Notes: generated from the letters alone by a model not told the origin. Positions 32,321-42,533 are shown, counted from the stretch's first letter. The stretch: 64,000 nt of DNA from Helicobacter acinonychis (GCF_900461455.1 NZ_UGIA01000001.1:1-64000); one strand, 5' to 3'. Numbers and translations are program-made.

Positions 32321-33031
32321 TTAAAGCTCATCTACCATGCTTTTTAAGAATTTCGCTGAAGTTTTAGCGCTTTTTTCTAAAAATGCATCAAAGCTAATAT
32401 CGGCTTTTTCATCGGCGTTATCGCTAATGCTCCTTAAAACACAACATGGCACGCCAAATTTTTGGCACACAAGCGCCACGCTCGCCCCTTCCATTTCCAC
32501 CGCACTCGCCTTAAACTCGCTAGTTAAAAACTCTTTTCTTTCCTTGCTATGCACAAACTGATCGCCTGATGCGATGATGCCTTCTTTGAGCGTAATATTT
32601 TGCTCGTTAGCGATTTTTTTAGCTAGGGCGTTTAAATCTTTACTCGTTTCAATAAAAATCGCGCTTTCTGGGATAAACCCTAAAGGGTGATCAAACGCGC
32701 TCAAATCCACATCATGCTGGACTAATTGTTGAGCCACCAACAAATCATTGATTTTTAAATCCTTAATCAAACTCCCAGCTACCCCACTAAAAAGCACCTT
32801 TTGAACGCCAAACGCTAAAATCATGCTCGTCGTGGTTAAAGTGGAATGCACCTTGCCAATTTTGCTATAAGCGACAACGATTTCTTTATCATTATAAACG
32901 CCTTTATGGAAAACATTCCCCCCTAAAGAAATCTCTTCAAAATCCACGCCAAACAATTCTAAGATGGGGGTTATTTCTTCTCTCATTGCCCCTAAAATGC
33001 CAATTTTTTGCACCACTTTTTCCTCAATCAC
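32321..33031 (-). CDS. mtnN: Aminodeoxyfutalosine / methylthioadenosine / S-adenosylhomocysteine nucleosidase
   Basis: 236 residues. KIGILGAMREEI start, GVAGSL, and the catalytic Asp in SISDNADE near the C-terminus; AVEMEGASVA binds the ribose. In H. pylori this enzyme (HP0089) also hydrolyses 6-amino-6-deoxyfutalosine on the futalosine route to menaquinone. The longest frame starts at GTG 33031, overlapping the fabD stop; a GTG six codons later is also possible. Confidence 0.95.
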   Translation of the reverse strand: MIEEKVVQKIGILGAMREEITPILELFGVDFEEISLGGNVFHKGVYNDKEIVVAYSKIGKVHSTLTTTSMILAFGVQKVLFSGVAGSLIKDLKINDLLVAQQLVQHDVDLSAFDHPLGFIPESAIFIETSKDLNALAKKIANEQNITLKEGIIASGDQFVHSKERKEFLTSEFKASAVEMEGASVALVCQKFGVPCCVLRSISDNADEKADISFDAFLEKSAKTSAKFLKSMVDEL

Positions 33032-33957
33032 ACATATTCTTCTAAAAATTCAACCGCTTCATCAAGCCCCTTATTATCCCCTATGCTTATGGTGGGCTTG
33101 TTGCTCAAGCGCTTGTTAAGCCCTTTTAACACACTCCCACAGCCTAATTCAAAAAACACATCCACTCTATCATTATTAGACTTCACGCAATCTTGATAAC
33201 GCACCGGCTGAGTGAGTTGCAAGCTCAATAATTCAACGGCTTTTGCTTTGTTTTGATACGCTTCGTTAATCGCATTGGAGATGATTTCAAAATTAAATTT
33301 ATCTTTCAAGCTTTTTTCTAGCAATTCCTGGAATTTAAAAACCATAGGTTCTAAAAAAGGGCAATGGCTCGCCACGCTCATTTCTAAAAAAACCACTCTT
33401 TTGGCCCCCATGTCTTTTAAAGTCGGCTCTAAGGCTTTCAGATCGTTTTTAATCCCGGCTAAAACCACTTGCATGCCACCATTAAAATTCGCGCACCACA
33501 CATTCTTGGTTCTTTGACACAGACTTAAAAGGCTTTCTTCAGAAACGCCCAAAACGACCATCATGGACACATCTTTGTTTGTGCACGCTTCTTGCATCAT
33601 TTTGCCTCTTTGGTGCGTGAGCTTAAGGGCTTTTTCAAAATCTAACGCCCCACTCAAAGACACCGCACTCACTTCGCCAAGCGAATGCCCCAGAGCAAAA
33701 ACGGGTTTTAACCCCCCTTCTATTTGTTTGTTAAGCAATTGATAAGCGATATAGCTCACTAAATAAATGGCAGGCTGGGTGTAAGCACTCTCTTTTAAAA
33801 GATCATTTTCTTCAAAAAGCGTTTTTTTCATATCCACTTTAAGCGTGTTAGAAGCCTTTTCAAACAATTCTCTAGCCAGAGTGTAGCTATCATAGAATGA
33901 TTTCCCCATTCCTATACATTGCGAGCCTTGCCCTGGAAATAATAGTGCGTATTGCAT
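33028..33957 (-). CDS. fabD: Malonyl-CoA:ACP transacylase
   Basis: 309 residues. FPGQGSQCIGMG at the N-terminus, the catalytic Ser in GHSLGE near residue 90, and the His partner in SVASHCPFL. It loads malonyl groups onto acyl carrier protein for fatty acid synthesis. Overlaps mtnN by four bases. Confidence 0.96.
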   Translation of the reverse strand: MQYALLFPGQGSQCIGMGKSFYDSYTLARELFEKASNTLKVDMKKTLFEENDLLKESAYTQPAIYLVSYIAYQLLNKQIEGGLKPVFALGHSLGEVSAVSLSGALDFEKALKLTHQRGKMMQEACTNKDVSMMVVLGVSEESLLSLCQRTKNVWCANFNGGMQVVLAGIKNDLKALEPTLKDMGAKRVVFLEMSVASHCPFLEPMVFKFQELLEKSLKDKFNFEIISNAINEAYQNKAKAVELLSLQLTQPVRYQDCVKSNNDRVDVFFELGCGSVLKGLNKRLSNKPTISIGDNKGLDEAVEFLEEYV

Positions 33958-34089
33958 GTGTATCCTTAAAAGTTTATTTTAGTTTGCAGATTAAGATTGT
34001 AATATAAAAGCCCTTAGTTTTGTTTAGAAACCATTAAAGTTTAAGGTTTATTTTAACTTATTTTTACTATAATTCTACTTTTTACAAGG

Positions 34090-34179
34090 ACAGGTGGGTG
34101 AGTTGGCTGAAACCACATCCCTGCTAAGGATGCGTAGCCGTCAAGGTTACCGAGGGTTCGAATCCCTCCCTGTCCGCCA
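34090..34179 (+). tRNA. tRNA-Ser (GCU)
   Basis: 90 bases with a long variable arm and encoded CCA. Acceptor GGACAGG pairs with CCTGTCC; anticodon loop CTGCTAA within CATCC/GGATG; T-loop GGTTCGAATCC. The anticodon GCT reads AGC/AGU serine codons. Confidence 0.97.
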
Positions 34180-34279
34180 GCCTTTTTGCCTTTAAAAACT
34201 TTTTATTTAGAATGTATTGATGAGACACTATAGTTTCTAGGCATTCCTTTTACGACACTCCTTTTACAGATTTTACAAA

Positions 34280-34318
34280 TATAATATTAGGTTGGGTGAA
34301 GAGAGACACCCAACCTAA
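34280..34318 (+). promoter_or_regulatory. TATAAT box with a perfect 12-bp inverted repeat upstream of hrgA
   Basis: TATAAT at 34280-34285 is followed at once by TTAGGTTGGGTG (34287-34298), an 8-base loop AAGAGAGA, and CACCCAACCTAA (34307-34318). No T run follows, so it is not a standard terminator. The transcription start predicted from the box would fall inside the repeat, so it could be an operator or a stable 5' hairpin. Nothing else is visible between tRNA-Ser and hrgA. Confidence 0.6.
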
Positions 34319-34393
34319 ACCCTATCAATCCGCTGTGGTATTTTCAAACATTTTGAGTATAATTATTTTCATTAATAATAAAAAAGAAAGAAC

Positions 34394-35396
34394 ATGACTT
34401 ACAAAGAATTAGGTAAAAAAGTTTTAGAACAAGCAGAAAGGCCTTTGAGCGCTAAAGAAATTTGGGAGAGAGCTTGTGGAATGGGATTGGATAAGGAACT
34501 TTCAAGCATAGGAGAAACACCTGATCGCACACTTGGAAGTCAGCTTGGCGAACACGACATTCCTAACGACAAGAAGCAATTTTATGTTGCAAACAAAAAA
34601 GGAAGAACCTTTTTCTATTGGCTCAAATCTCGTGAAAGAGAATTTCCCCCACAAGAAACCCTAAATGTAAAAGAAGAAAATGATACAGAGAGCGAATGTT
34701 TAAATGCAACAGAAAAACAAAAAACCTCTTTTTAAGGAGAGAGACTTGCACCCATTGCTTGTGAAATTCCTTCACGAAAATCCAGATTTCAATCTCCTAT
34801 GCAAAACCATCTGCCATCAAAAATGTAAAAAAATCTCTGCAGGTAAGACTCGGTGGAATTATCCTGACATCGTGGGCGTGTATTTTCCCTATGATGAATA
34901 TTTTCCCTATAATAAATACGAAAAAGAAACTTTGGAGTTTTTACACCATACTAGGCAAAAAAGACACAAGCTTTTTTCGTTTGAGCTTAAAATCAAGCTT
35001 AATTTTTCCAATCTAAAACCGAGCTATTTCCAAGCGGTGAGCAATTCCAGTTGGGCTAATGAGGAGTATTTGGTGGTTTTTGAAGAGATTGAAGATGAAG
35101 TTTTGGGCGAATTAAGGCGGCTCAACCAAAGCTTTGGTATAGGGATCATCAAGCTAGAATCTGAGGTTTCAAACTCCAAAATCTTGTTGCCAGCTAAAGA
35201 AAAAGAGATTGATATACCCACACTTAACATGCTTATAGAACAAAGTCCGGAGGATTTTAAACCTTTTATGGAAAAGATTAACGGGCAAATTGAAGTAGGA
35301 TTTAATAAACCAATGGCGATGTTTGGTTTTGATACAGTGGAAGGTGATGAAAAGATGCAAAAATACATTGAAGACAAAGGCATTAAAGCAGAGTAG
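34394..35396 (+). pseudogene. hrgA: HrgA-like protein (HARE-HTH plus PD-(D/E)XK-type domain), split by a frameshift
   Basis: The first frame (34394-34735, 113 residues) is a HARE-HTH domain (MTYKELGKKVLEQAERPLSA, then KKGRTFFYWL). The second (34704-35396) carries a nuclease-like core with NYPDIVGVYF and FSFELKIKL, spaced like the PD...ExK pair of restriction-type folds. The frames overlap at A-rich sequence near 34709-34727. One base added or lost would join TEKQ to KKPLFKERDLHPLL and give about 333 residues, which I recall as the hrgA product that replaces the HpyIII endonuclease gene in some H. pylori strains. The nuclease call is from motif inspection only. It abuts a methyltransferase gene. 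Confidence 0.7.
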
Positions 35397-35413
35397 GGGG
35401 AGTAAAAAGCCAT

Positions 35414-36250
35414 TTGCCTTATTCTAATCAAACCCCACACCCCATTTTTGAAAGTGCAGACAAGCTTTTCACCCTTTATCATGGGGATTGCAATGAGGTT
35501 TTGCCCCTATTTGAAAACGCTTTTGATTTGATTTTTGCCGATCCGCCTTATTTCCTTTCTAATGATGGTTTAAGTATACAGAGCGGTAAAATTGTGAGCG
35601 TCAATAAAGGCGATTGGGATAAAGAAGAGAGGATTAATGATATGGATGAGTTTAATTATCAGTGGATAAACAACGCTAAAAAAGCTTTAAAAAATACAGG
35701 GAGTCTTTTAATCAGCGGGACTTACCACAATCTTTTTTCTTTGGGGTGCATTTTACAAAAATTGGATTTTAAGATTTTAAACCTCATCACTTGGCAAAAA
35801 ACCAACCCTCCCCCTAATTTTAGTTGCCGTTATTTGACGCATTCAGCCGAGCAAATCATTTGGGCGAGGAAAAGCCACAAACACAAGCATGTTTTTAACT
35901 ATGAGGTTTTAAAAAAGATCAATAGCGATAAACAAATGCGTGATGTATGGAGCTTCCCGGCTATCGCACCTTGGGAAAAAACAAACGGCAAGCACCCCAC
36001 TCAAAAACCGCTTGCGTTACTTGTGCGCTTGCTTTTAATGGCGAGTAATGAAAATTCTCTCATTGGCGATCCTTTTAGCGGGAGTTCCACCACAGGCATT
36101 GCGGCCAATCTTTTGAAGAGAAAATTTATCGGTATAGAAAAAGAAAGCGAATTTATTAAAATATCAATAAATAGAAAAATAGAATTAGACGCTCGCTATA
36201 AAGAAATCCGATCCAAAATCAAAGATTTGAATCCAATAGACCCTTTTTGA
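35414..36250 (+). CDS. Adenine-specific DNA methyltransferase (GATC-type, M.HpyAIII-like)
   Basis: 278 residues. Motif IV is FADPPYFLSNDG near residue 42; motif I appears C-terminally as GDPFSGSSTTGIAA, followed by FIGIEKE. This order, catalytic motif before AdoMet site, marks a beta-class N6-adenine or N4-cytosine enzyme, and DPPY favours adenine. By position it corresponds to HP0092, which modifies GATC; specificity is inferred. Start is TTG at 35414 after GGGGGAGT. Downstream of the split hrgA, so it likely acts as an orphan methylase. Confidence 0.88.
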   Translation: MPYSNQTPHPIFESADKLFTLYHGDCNEVLPLFENAFDLIFADPPYFLSNDGLSIQSGKIVSVNKGDWDKEERINDMDEFNYQWINNAKKALKNTGSLLISGTYHNLFSLGCILQKLDFKILNLITWQKTNPPPNFSCRYLTHSAEQIIWARKSHKHKHVFNYEVLKKINSDKQMRDVWSFPAIAPWEKTNGKHPTQKPLALLVRLLLMASNENSLIGDPFSGSSTTGIAANLLKRKFIGIEKESEFIKISINRKIELDARYKEIRSKIKDLNPIDPF

Positions 36251-36256
36251 GTGGGC

Positions 36257-37144
36257 TTAAGCGTTATACTTTTCGGATTTTATCTCAAAATGAGATTCTA
36301 TTTTCACCCAATCCTCACAAAGGATATTTTCATGCCCAAAAAGCCAGTGTTTAGGGCCAATGATGATTTTTTTTGGATTGTTTATCAAATAAGCCGCCCA
36401 CCAGCTATAAGTGCTATTAGCGATGACGCCATGCTTACATGATTGCATAAGCGCCATATCCCAGTATGCCTCTTCTTCTTTATCTCTAGTGGTCATGTCC
36501 ATAAAAGGGTAGCCAAGATCAAGGTTTTGCGTGAATTCTAAATCCTCACAAAACACAAAAAGCTCCATGTTTGGCACATGCTTTGCCATATACTCAACAG
36601 CCTTTTTTTGATAATCAATACCAAGATGACAGCCAATCCCCACATAATCCCCTCTTCTTATATGCACAAACACGCTATTTTTAGAGGCTAAAATCAAAGA
36701 AAGCTTGCGTTGGTATGCTTCTTCTTTTATTTTTATTATTTTTGGGGGTAGCGTGAAGGTTTGCTTGATTAAAGGGGATATATCATCAAAATATCGTGGA
36801 TCTTGGAAATAGCCATGGATATAAGTCAAGCGGTTTGGTTTTAACAACTTAGGCTCGTATTCAAACACGATTTCTTGGCTCACTCTGTCAAAACCCAAGC
36901 GTTTGAGCGTGTCTCTTACTAGCTTGGGGAGGTGTTGCATTTTAGCGGTAGCGATTTCTTTAGCGCTTGCATAGGGTAAATCAATAGGAAAAAGTTCTAA
37001 TTGCAGTTTGCGGTTACCAGAATTAAAAGAAGTAACATCTAATAATACAGGTATTTTAAGGTGTTTTTGCAAACTTTTCGCAAAAGCGTATTGAAACATT
37101 TGATTCCCAAGCCCCCCACAAATTTGCACCACCTTAAAAGCCAT
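36257..37144 (-). CDS. futC: Alpha-1,2-fucosyltransferase FutC, intact
   Basis: 295 residues, family 11. GGLGNQMFQYAFAKSL at the N-terminus, HIRRGDYVGIG (donor-binding motif) near residue 150, and ANSTYSWWAAYL near 240. It transfers L-fucose to LPS O-chain galactose and makes Lewis-b and Lewis-y. In reference strains this gene has a poly-C tract and slippery codons near the middle that switch it on and off; here that stretch encodes TLPPKIIKIKEEAYQRK with at most five C, so the reading frame looks stable and ON. Converges with the methyltransferase gene, seven bases apart. Confidence 0.93.
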   Translation of the reverse strand: MAFKVVQICGGLGNQMFQYAFAKSLQKHLKIPVLLDVTSFNSGNRKLQLELFPIDLPYASAKEIATAKMQHLPKLVRDTLKRLGFDRVSQEIVFEYEPKLLKPNRLTYIHGYFQDPRYFDDISPLIKQTFTLPPKIIKIKEEAYQRKLSLILASKNSVFVHIRRGDYVGIGCHLGIDYQKKAVEYMAKHVPNMELFVFCEDLEFTQNLDLGYPFMDMTTRDKEEEAYWDMALMQSCKHGVIANSTYSWWAAYLINNPKKIIIGPKHWLFGHENILCEDWVKIESHFEIKSEKYNA

Positions 37145-37288
37145 TCAATCCCTTTGTTTCCTTAAAATAAAACGCTTATTTTAGCTGATTATCCGGCTTT
37201 TGCAAAAGACAGATCCACAGAAATGCAAGCAACTATTTAAACACGCTTTTATTGTATAATCTTAAAAATTTTATCTAAGGAAAAGTCA

Positions 37289-39154
37289 ATGTCTAATCAA
37301 GAATACACCTTTCAAACTGAAATCAACCAGCTTTTGGATTTGATGATCCACTCTTTGTATTCTAATAAAGAGATTTTTTTAAGGGAGTTGATTTCTAATG
37401 CGAGCGACGCTTTGGATAAGCTTAATTATTTAATGCTAACCGATGAGAAATTAAAAGGGCTAAAGATCACGCCTAGCATTCATTTGAGTTTTGATAGCCA
37501 GAAAAAAACCTTAACCATTAAAGATAATGGTATAGGCATGGATAAAAACGATTTGATCGAGCATTTAGGCACGATCGCTAAATCAGGCACTAAAAGTTTT
37601 TTAAGCGCTTTGAGTGGGGATAAGAAAAAAGATAGCGCTTTAATTGGTCAATTTGGCGTGGGCTTTTATTCAGCGTTTATGGTAGCGAGTAAAATTGTCG
37701 TTCAAACCAAAAAAGTAACTAGCGAGCAAGCTTATGCATGGGTGAGCGATGGTAAGGGTAAGTTTGAAATCAATGAATGTATCAAAGATGAGCAAGGCAC
37801 AGAAATCACCCTCTTCTTAAAAGATGAAGACGCTAATTTTGCGAGCCGTTGGGAGATTGATAGCATTGTTAAAAAGTATTCTGAGCATATCCCTTTCCCT
37901 ATTTTTTTAACTTACACCGATACGAAAATGGAAGGCGAAGGGGATCATAAAAAAGAAGTTAAAGAAGAAAAATGCGAGCAAATCAATCAAGCGAGTGCTT
38001 TATGGAAAATGAATAAAAGCGAATTGGAAGACAAAGATTACAAAGAGTTTTATAAATCATTTGCACATGATAACAGCGAGCCTTTGAGCTATATCCACAA
38101 TAAAGTGGAAGGCTCTTTAGAATACACAACGCTTTTTTACATCCCTAGCGTTGCGCCCTTTGACATGTTTAGGGTGGATTATAAAAGTGGGGTCAAACTC
38201 TATGTTAAAAGGGTGTTTATCACTGATGATGACAAAGAATTACTGCCGTCTTATTTGAGGTTTATTAAAGGCGTGATTGATAGCGAAGATTTACCCTTGA
38301 ATGTGAGTCGTGAAATCTTACAGCAAAACAAGATTTTAGCCAATATCCGTTCTGCTTCAGTGAAAAAGATTTTAGGCGAGATTGAAAAATTAAGCAAGGA
38401 TAATGAAAATTACCATAAATTCTATGAGCCTTTTGGGAAAGTGTTAAAAGAAGGCTTGTATGGGGATTTTGAAAACAAAGAAAAACTATTAGAATTGTTA
38501 AGATTCTATTCTAAAGACAAAGAAAAATTGATTTCTTTAAAAGAATACAAAGAGAATCTAAAAGAAAATCAAAAAAGCATTTACTACCTTTTAGGCGAAA
38601 AATTGGATTTACTAAAGGCGTCCCCGATTTTAGAAAAATACGCTCAAAAAGGCTATGATGTCTTGTTATTGAGCGATGAAATTGATGCGTTTGTGATGCC
38701 AAGCGTGAATGAATACGACAAAATGCCTTTTAGAGACGCTAGCCATAGCGAGAGCTTGAAAGAGCTTGGTTTAGAAGAAATCAATGATGAGGTGAAAAAC
38801 CAGTTTAAAGATTTAATAAAGGCGTTTGAAGAAAATCTTAAAGATGAGATTAAGGGCGTGGAGCTTTCTAGCCATCTCACTTCAGCGGTGGCTTTAATAG
38901 GTGATGAACAAAATGCGATGATGGCTAATTTGATGCGTCAAATGGGTCAAAATATGCCTGAAAGCAAAAAAACTTTGGAATTAAACCCTAACCATGCGAT
39001 TTTACAAAAACTCTTAAAATGCGAAGATAAAGAGCAGTTGAGCGCTTTTATTTGGTTGCTTTATGATGGGGCAAAGCTTTTAGAAAAGGGGGCTTTAAAA
39101 GATGCCAAAAGCTTTAATGAGCGTTTAAACAGCGTGCTATTGAAAGCGTTGTAG
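37289..39154 (+). CDS. htpG: Molecular chaperone HtpG (Hsp90)
   Basis: 621 residues. GHKL-type ATP site: LRELISNASDALDKL, DNGIGM, GQFGVGFYSAFM. Middle domain GVKLYVKRVFITDD and the NVSRE catalytic loop; C-terminal dimer domain to LLKAL. Cytosolic ATP-dependent chaperone. No CIRCE or HspR site recognised upstream. Its position right after futC marks a rearrangement boundary. Confidence 0.97.
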   Translation: MSNQEYTFQTEINQLLDLMIHSLYSNKEIFLRELISNASDALDKLNYLMLTDEKLKGLKITPSIHLSFDSQKKTLTIKDNGIGMDKNDLIEHLGTIAKSGTKSFLSALSGDKKKDSALIGQFGVGFYSAFMVASKIVVQTKKVTSEQAYAWVSDGKGKFEINECIKDEQGTEITLFLKDEDANFASRWEIDSIVKKYSEHIPFPIFLTYTDTKMEGEGDHKKEVKEEKCEQINQASALWKMNKSELEDKDYKEFYKSFAHDNSEPLSYIHNKVEGSLEYTTLFYIPSVAPFDMFRVDYKSGVKLYVKRVFITDDDKELLPSYLRFIKGVIDSEDLPLNVSREILQQNKILANIRSASVKKILGEIEKLSKDNENYHKFYEPFGKVLKEGLYGDFENKEKLLELLRFYSKDKEKLISLKEYKENLKENQKSIYYLLGEKLDLLKASPILEKYAQKGYDVLLLSDEIDAFVMPSVNEYDKMPFRDASHSESLKELGLEEINDEVKNQFKDLIKAFEENLKDEIKGVELSSHLTSAVALIGDEQNAMMANLMRQMGQNMPESKKTLELNPNHAILQKLLKCEDKEQLSAFIWLLYDGAKLLEKGALKDAKSFNERLNSVLLKAL

Positions 39155-39357
39155 GGGGAAAAACTCTTTTTTAGGGGTTTAAACAGAACTGCTTTAAACC
39201 CTTTAAACACAAGTCTAAAAACGCCTTTAGCGTTTGAGGTGAATGAGCGTGATAAAAGCCTTTAATTAAAAAGATCAGCTTGTGGGGTTGCTTTCATTCA
39301 AACACTAAAAAGCATCAAAGCTAGCTAAACACAGTGTTTAGCTTGACTTTATTGGGG

Positions 39358-39500
39358 CTAAAATTTTATTTTTAGTGGTTTGAGAGTGTTGTATGCTTCT
39401 TTAACTCTTGACTTGCAACCTTTTTTAAAGTTTTCTATCGCTCGCTTTTCATCTTTTTCTATGCCTTGATTTGTGATTAAAACCTTATTAACTCCAATGT
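39358..39500 (-). pseudogene. C-terminal remnant of a Sel1-repeat (Hcp-like) gene
   Basis: The minus strand reads [20 protein letters not shown] then [15 protein letters not shown] and TAG at 39358-39360. This matches the last Sel1-like repeat and tail of Helicobacter cysteine-rich proteins; HcpA (HP0211) should lie between htpG and dapE. Only about 45 codons remain in this 351-base gap; nothing else is recognisable. Confidence 0.7.
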
Positions 39501-39505
39501 CCCAT

Positions 39506-40657
39506 CTATTTTTTGCTCAAGCCCTCTAAAACCCCTAAAAACACTTTTTCTAAAAGCTCTAATTCTTTCAAGCTCACCCTTTCATCAATGGCATGGATCC
39601 TGTCGTTGATAACGCCAAATTCCACCACTTCTATACCATAAGCGCTAAAAAATCGTGCATCGCTCGTGCCGCCTTTGGTGTTTAAAAGGGGGGTGGTGTG
39701 GCATGTTTTTAAAATATTTTCTTTTAAAACACTGATGAGTTTTGAATGAGAAGAGGTGATGAAAGGCGAACTGCTTGGCTCTAATTCTAAAGTGTAAGAC
39801 AAATCTTTTAAAACCTTTTCTAAATACTCTTTCAAACTTTCTTTGGTGGTCTTTAAAGAATGGCGTGCATTAAATACAATTTCTACGCTCCCTGGAGTAA
39901 CATTATTCGCCCCTAACCCTGCATGCAAATTGGTGATAACCAATTTTGAAGGGTCAAAATATTCATCGCCATCATCTAAATTGATTCCTGAAATTAAGGG
40001 TAAAATGGAAGCGAGCGTATCAATGGGGTTTTGACATTTTTTTGGGTAAGCCACATGCCCTTGAACGCCTTTTAAAACGAGTTTGCCATTAATAGAACCT
40101 CTTCGGCCTATTTTAATGCTATCGCCTAAGATTTTTTCGCAAGTGGGTTCAGCGACAATAACCATATTAGGCAGTAAATCTTTTTCTTTGAGCTTTTCTA
40201 GCATAAGATTAGTGCCAAAAACGCCTGGCCCTTCTTCATCGCTTGTGAGTAAAATAGAAAGCATGAAAGGGGTTTTAGGGTTACATTTTAAACTCGCGCT
40301 CAAAAACGCCCCCACGCCCCCTTTCATGTCTTGCGCCCCACGACCGTATAAAAACCCCTCTTTAATGGTAGGTTTAAAGGGATCGCTTTGCCAATGATTG
40401 CCAGCAGGCACGACATCAATATGCCCCGCAAAGCAAAAATGCAAGGGCTTGACTTTTTCTTTTGCATGCTTTTTTTCTGTATGTTCTTTGGGGGGGTTAA
40501 AAACTCGGTATAAAAAAAGGTTTTTCACGCCATTTTTTTCACATTCTAGGACTTCAAAACTAGGAAAAAGCGATTTAATGTATTCAAAAATACCGCACTC
40601 TTTGGGCGTGATAGTAGGGTAGCTGATGAGCTTTTGAGTGATTCCTAAAGCGTTCAT
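39506..40657 (-). CDS. dapE: Succinyl-diaminopimelate desuccinylase
   Basis: 383 residues, M20 metallopeptidase family. Zinc-site motifs [11 protein letters not shown] near residue 78, [10 protein letters not shown] near 110, and EEGPGVFG; C-terminal GGTSDARFF. It releases diaminopimelate precursor for lysine and murein. A Lys/His-rich insertion ([14 protein letters not shown]) precedes the first metal motif. Eleven bases after the mnmG stop, same strand. Confidence 0.95.
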   Translation of the reverse strand: MNALGITQKLISYPTITPKECGIFEYIKSLFPSFEVLECEKNGVKNLFLYRVFNPPKEHTEKKHAKEKVKPLHFCFAGHIDVVPAGNHWQSDPFKPTIKEGFLYGRGAQDMKGGVGAFLSASLKCNPKTPFMLSILLTSDEEGPGVFGTNLMLEKLKEKDLLPNMVIVAEPTCEKILGDSIKIGRRGSINGKLVLKGVQGHVAYPKKCQNPIDTLASILPLISGINLDDGDEYFDPSKLVITNLHAGLGANNVTPGSVEIVFNARHSLKTTKESLKEYLEKVLKDLSYTLELEPSSSPFITSSHSKLISVLKENILKTCHTTPLLNTKGGTSDARFFSAYGIEVVEFGVINDRIHAIDERVSLKELELLEKVFLGVLEGLSKK

Positions 40658-40667
40658 TAAAAATCCT

Positions 40668-42533
40668 TTAAGAGTTTTTTCTCAAATGAATGTATAGATG
40701 CAAAACATCTAAATTCGCTGGGGTGATCCCACTGATTTCTGAAGCTTCAAAAAGGCTTTTAGGGCGGAATTTTTCTAACTTTTCTACCGCTTCTAAACTA
40801 AGGCCTGGAATGCCTTTAAACACAAAATCTTTAGGGATAGAAACCTTGAGCATGCTATCCATTTTAGCGATATTTTCGTGTTGCTTTTCAATATAAATAT
40901 TATACTTGCATTCAATTTTGATTTGCTCTAAAACCCGCTCACTCAAAGGGGCTAAAAAGCTAAAAAAGGATCGCATTTTTTCCAAGCTAAAACTATCGCG
41001 CGCTAAAAGGTCAACGCCATTGATCTTGTCATTGATAGGGTTTTCGTCTAATTCGCTTAAGCGTTTTAACGCTTCTTTACTAGGGGTAAGGACGCATTCT
41101 TTAAGGCGTTTCAAGTTTTCTTGTATCTCTTGTTTGTCTTTTTTCAATTCCTTATAAAAATCCTGTTCCATAAGCCCTAAATGATAGGCATGTTCGCCTA
41201 ATCTAAAGAGCGTGTTATCTTCTCTTAAAAGCAAGCGGTATTCGGCTCGGCTTGTAAACATTCTATAAGGCTCATTCGTGCCTTTAGTGACTAAATCATC
41301 AATTAAAACGCCGATATAGGCTTCATTACGCTTTAAAATAAAGGGGGCTTGATTCTTTAGGGCTAACACCGCATTAATTCCAGCCATAAGCCCTTGAGCT
41401 GCTGCTTCTTCATAGCCCGTAGTCCCATTGATTTGTCCGGCTAAATAAAGCCCCTTGATTTTTTTGGTTTCTAAAGTGTGGGTTAATTCCGTAGGTTGGA
41501 TAAAATCATACTCTATCGCATAGCCATAGCGCGTGATGAGGGCGTTTTCTAAGCCTTTGATAGAATGAATGGTCTCTTCTTGCACATCTAGGGGTAAAGA
41601 AGTGCTTAAGCCGTTGATATAATATTCGCTTTTATGAATGGTTTGAGGCTCTAAAAACAGCTGGTGGCGTTCTTTTTCGCTAAAGCGGTTGATTTTATCT
41701 TCAATGCTGGGGCAATACCTAGGGCCTATGCCTTCAATTTGACCGCTAAAAAGGGGGGCTCGGTGGAAATTATCCCTAATGATTTGATGGGTGGTAGGGT
41801 TAGTGTAAGTGATGAAACAAGAGAGTTGGGTGGGGTTAAAATTTTTGGTTTTATAGCTAAAATAAGGGGGGTTTGTGTCCCCAAAATGCTCTTCTAAACC
41901 TTCAAAGTTAATGCTTTTACCAGCCACTCTAGGGCAAGTGCCGGTTTTTAACCTCTCCACCTTAAAGCCAAGCTCTCTTAAATTCAAGGCTAAAGAATTA
42001 GAAGCGTTTTCCCCAAAGCGCCCGTTTTGGTTTTGGTGCTCGCCAATATGGACTACCCCTTTTAAAAAAGTGCCTGTGGTGATGATCACTTTTTTAGCTC
42101 TGTAAGTGTTATTAATGTTCGTGGTTACGCCCACTACCTCATCATTTTCAATGATTAAACTTTCAGTCATTTCTTGAGAGACGCTCAAATTAGGGGTGTT
42201 TAAAACAAGATTTCTTGCAAAAATGCGGTAAGTATCCATATCAATTTGCGCTCTAGTCCCCCTAACCGCCGGCCCTTTAGAAGCGTTTAACACACGATAT
42301 TGCAAACCGCTATTATCCGTAATAATCCCCATAGCCCCCCCTAAAACATCCACTTCTTTAGTCAAATGCCCTTTACCCAAGCCCCCAATAGCCGGATTAC
42401 AGCTCGCTAAACCGATCGTATCTATCAACATGGTGATTAAATGCGTTTTAGCCCCCATTTTGGCAGCAATCAAACTCGCTTCAATGCCTGCATGTCCCCC
42501 ACCAACCACTAAAATATCACTTTCTTTTACCAC
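40668..42533 (-). CDS. mnmG: tRNA uridine-5-carboxymethylaminomethyl modification enzyme MnmG (GidA)
   Basis: 621 residues. FAD-binding [17 protein letters not shown] at the start, the conserved [27 protein letters not shown] and [19 protein letters not shown]. With MnmE it modifies the wobble uridine of several tRNAs. Upstream gene of dapE. Confidence 0.97.
   Translation of the reverse strand: MVKESDILVVGGGHAGIEASLIAAKMGAKTHLITMLIDTIGLASCNPAIGGLGKGHLTKEVDVLGGAMGIITDNSGLQYRVLNASKGPAVRGTRAQIDMDTYRIFARNLVLNTPNLSVSQEMTESLIIENDEVVGVTTNINNTYRAKKVIITTGTFLKGVVHIGEHQNQNGRFGENASNSLALNLRELGFKVERLKTGTCPRVAGKSINFEGLEEHFGDTNPPYFSYKTKNFNPTQLSCFITYTNPTTHQIIRDNFHRAPLFSGQIEGIGPRYCPSIEDKINRFSEKERHQLFLEPQTIHKSEYYINGLSTSLPLDVQEETIHSIKGLENALITRYGYAIEYDFIQPTELTHTLETKKIKGLYLAGQINGTTGYEEAAAQGLMAGINAVLALKNQAPFILKRNEAYIGVLIDDLVTKGTNEPYRMFTSRAEYRLLLREDNTLFRLGEHAYHLGLMEQDFYKELKKDKQEIQENLKRLKECVLTPSKEALKRLSELDENPINDKINGVDLLARDSFSLEKMRSFFSFLAPLSERVLEQIKIECKYNIYIEKQHENIAKMDSMLKVSIPKDFVFKGIPGLSLEAVEKLEKFRPKSLFEASEISGITPANLDVLHLYIHLRKNS

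Noticed and set aside
39155-39357. A further gene between htpG and the Sel1 remnant
   Set aside because: No frame over 20 codons has family-like sequence; only short inverted repeats are present.
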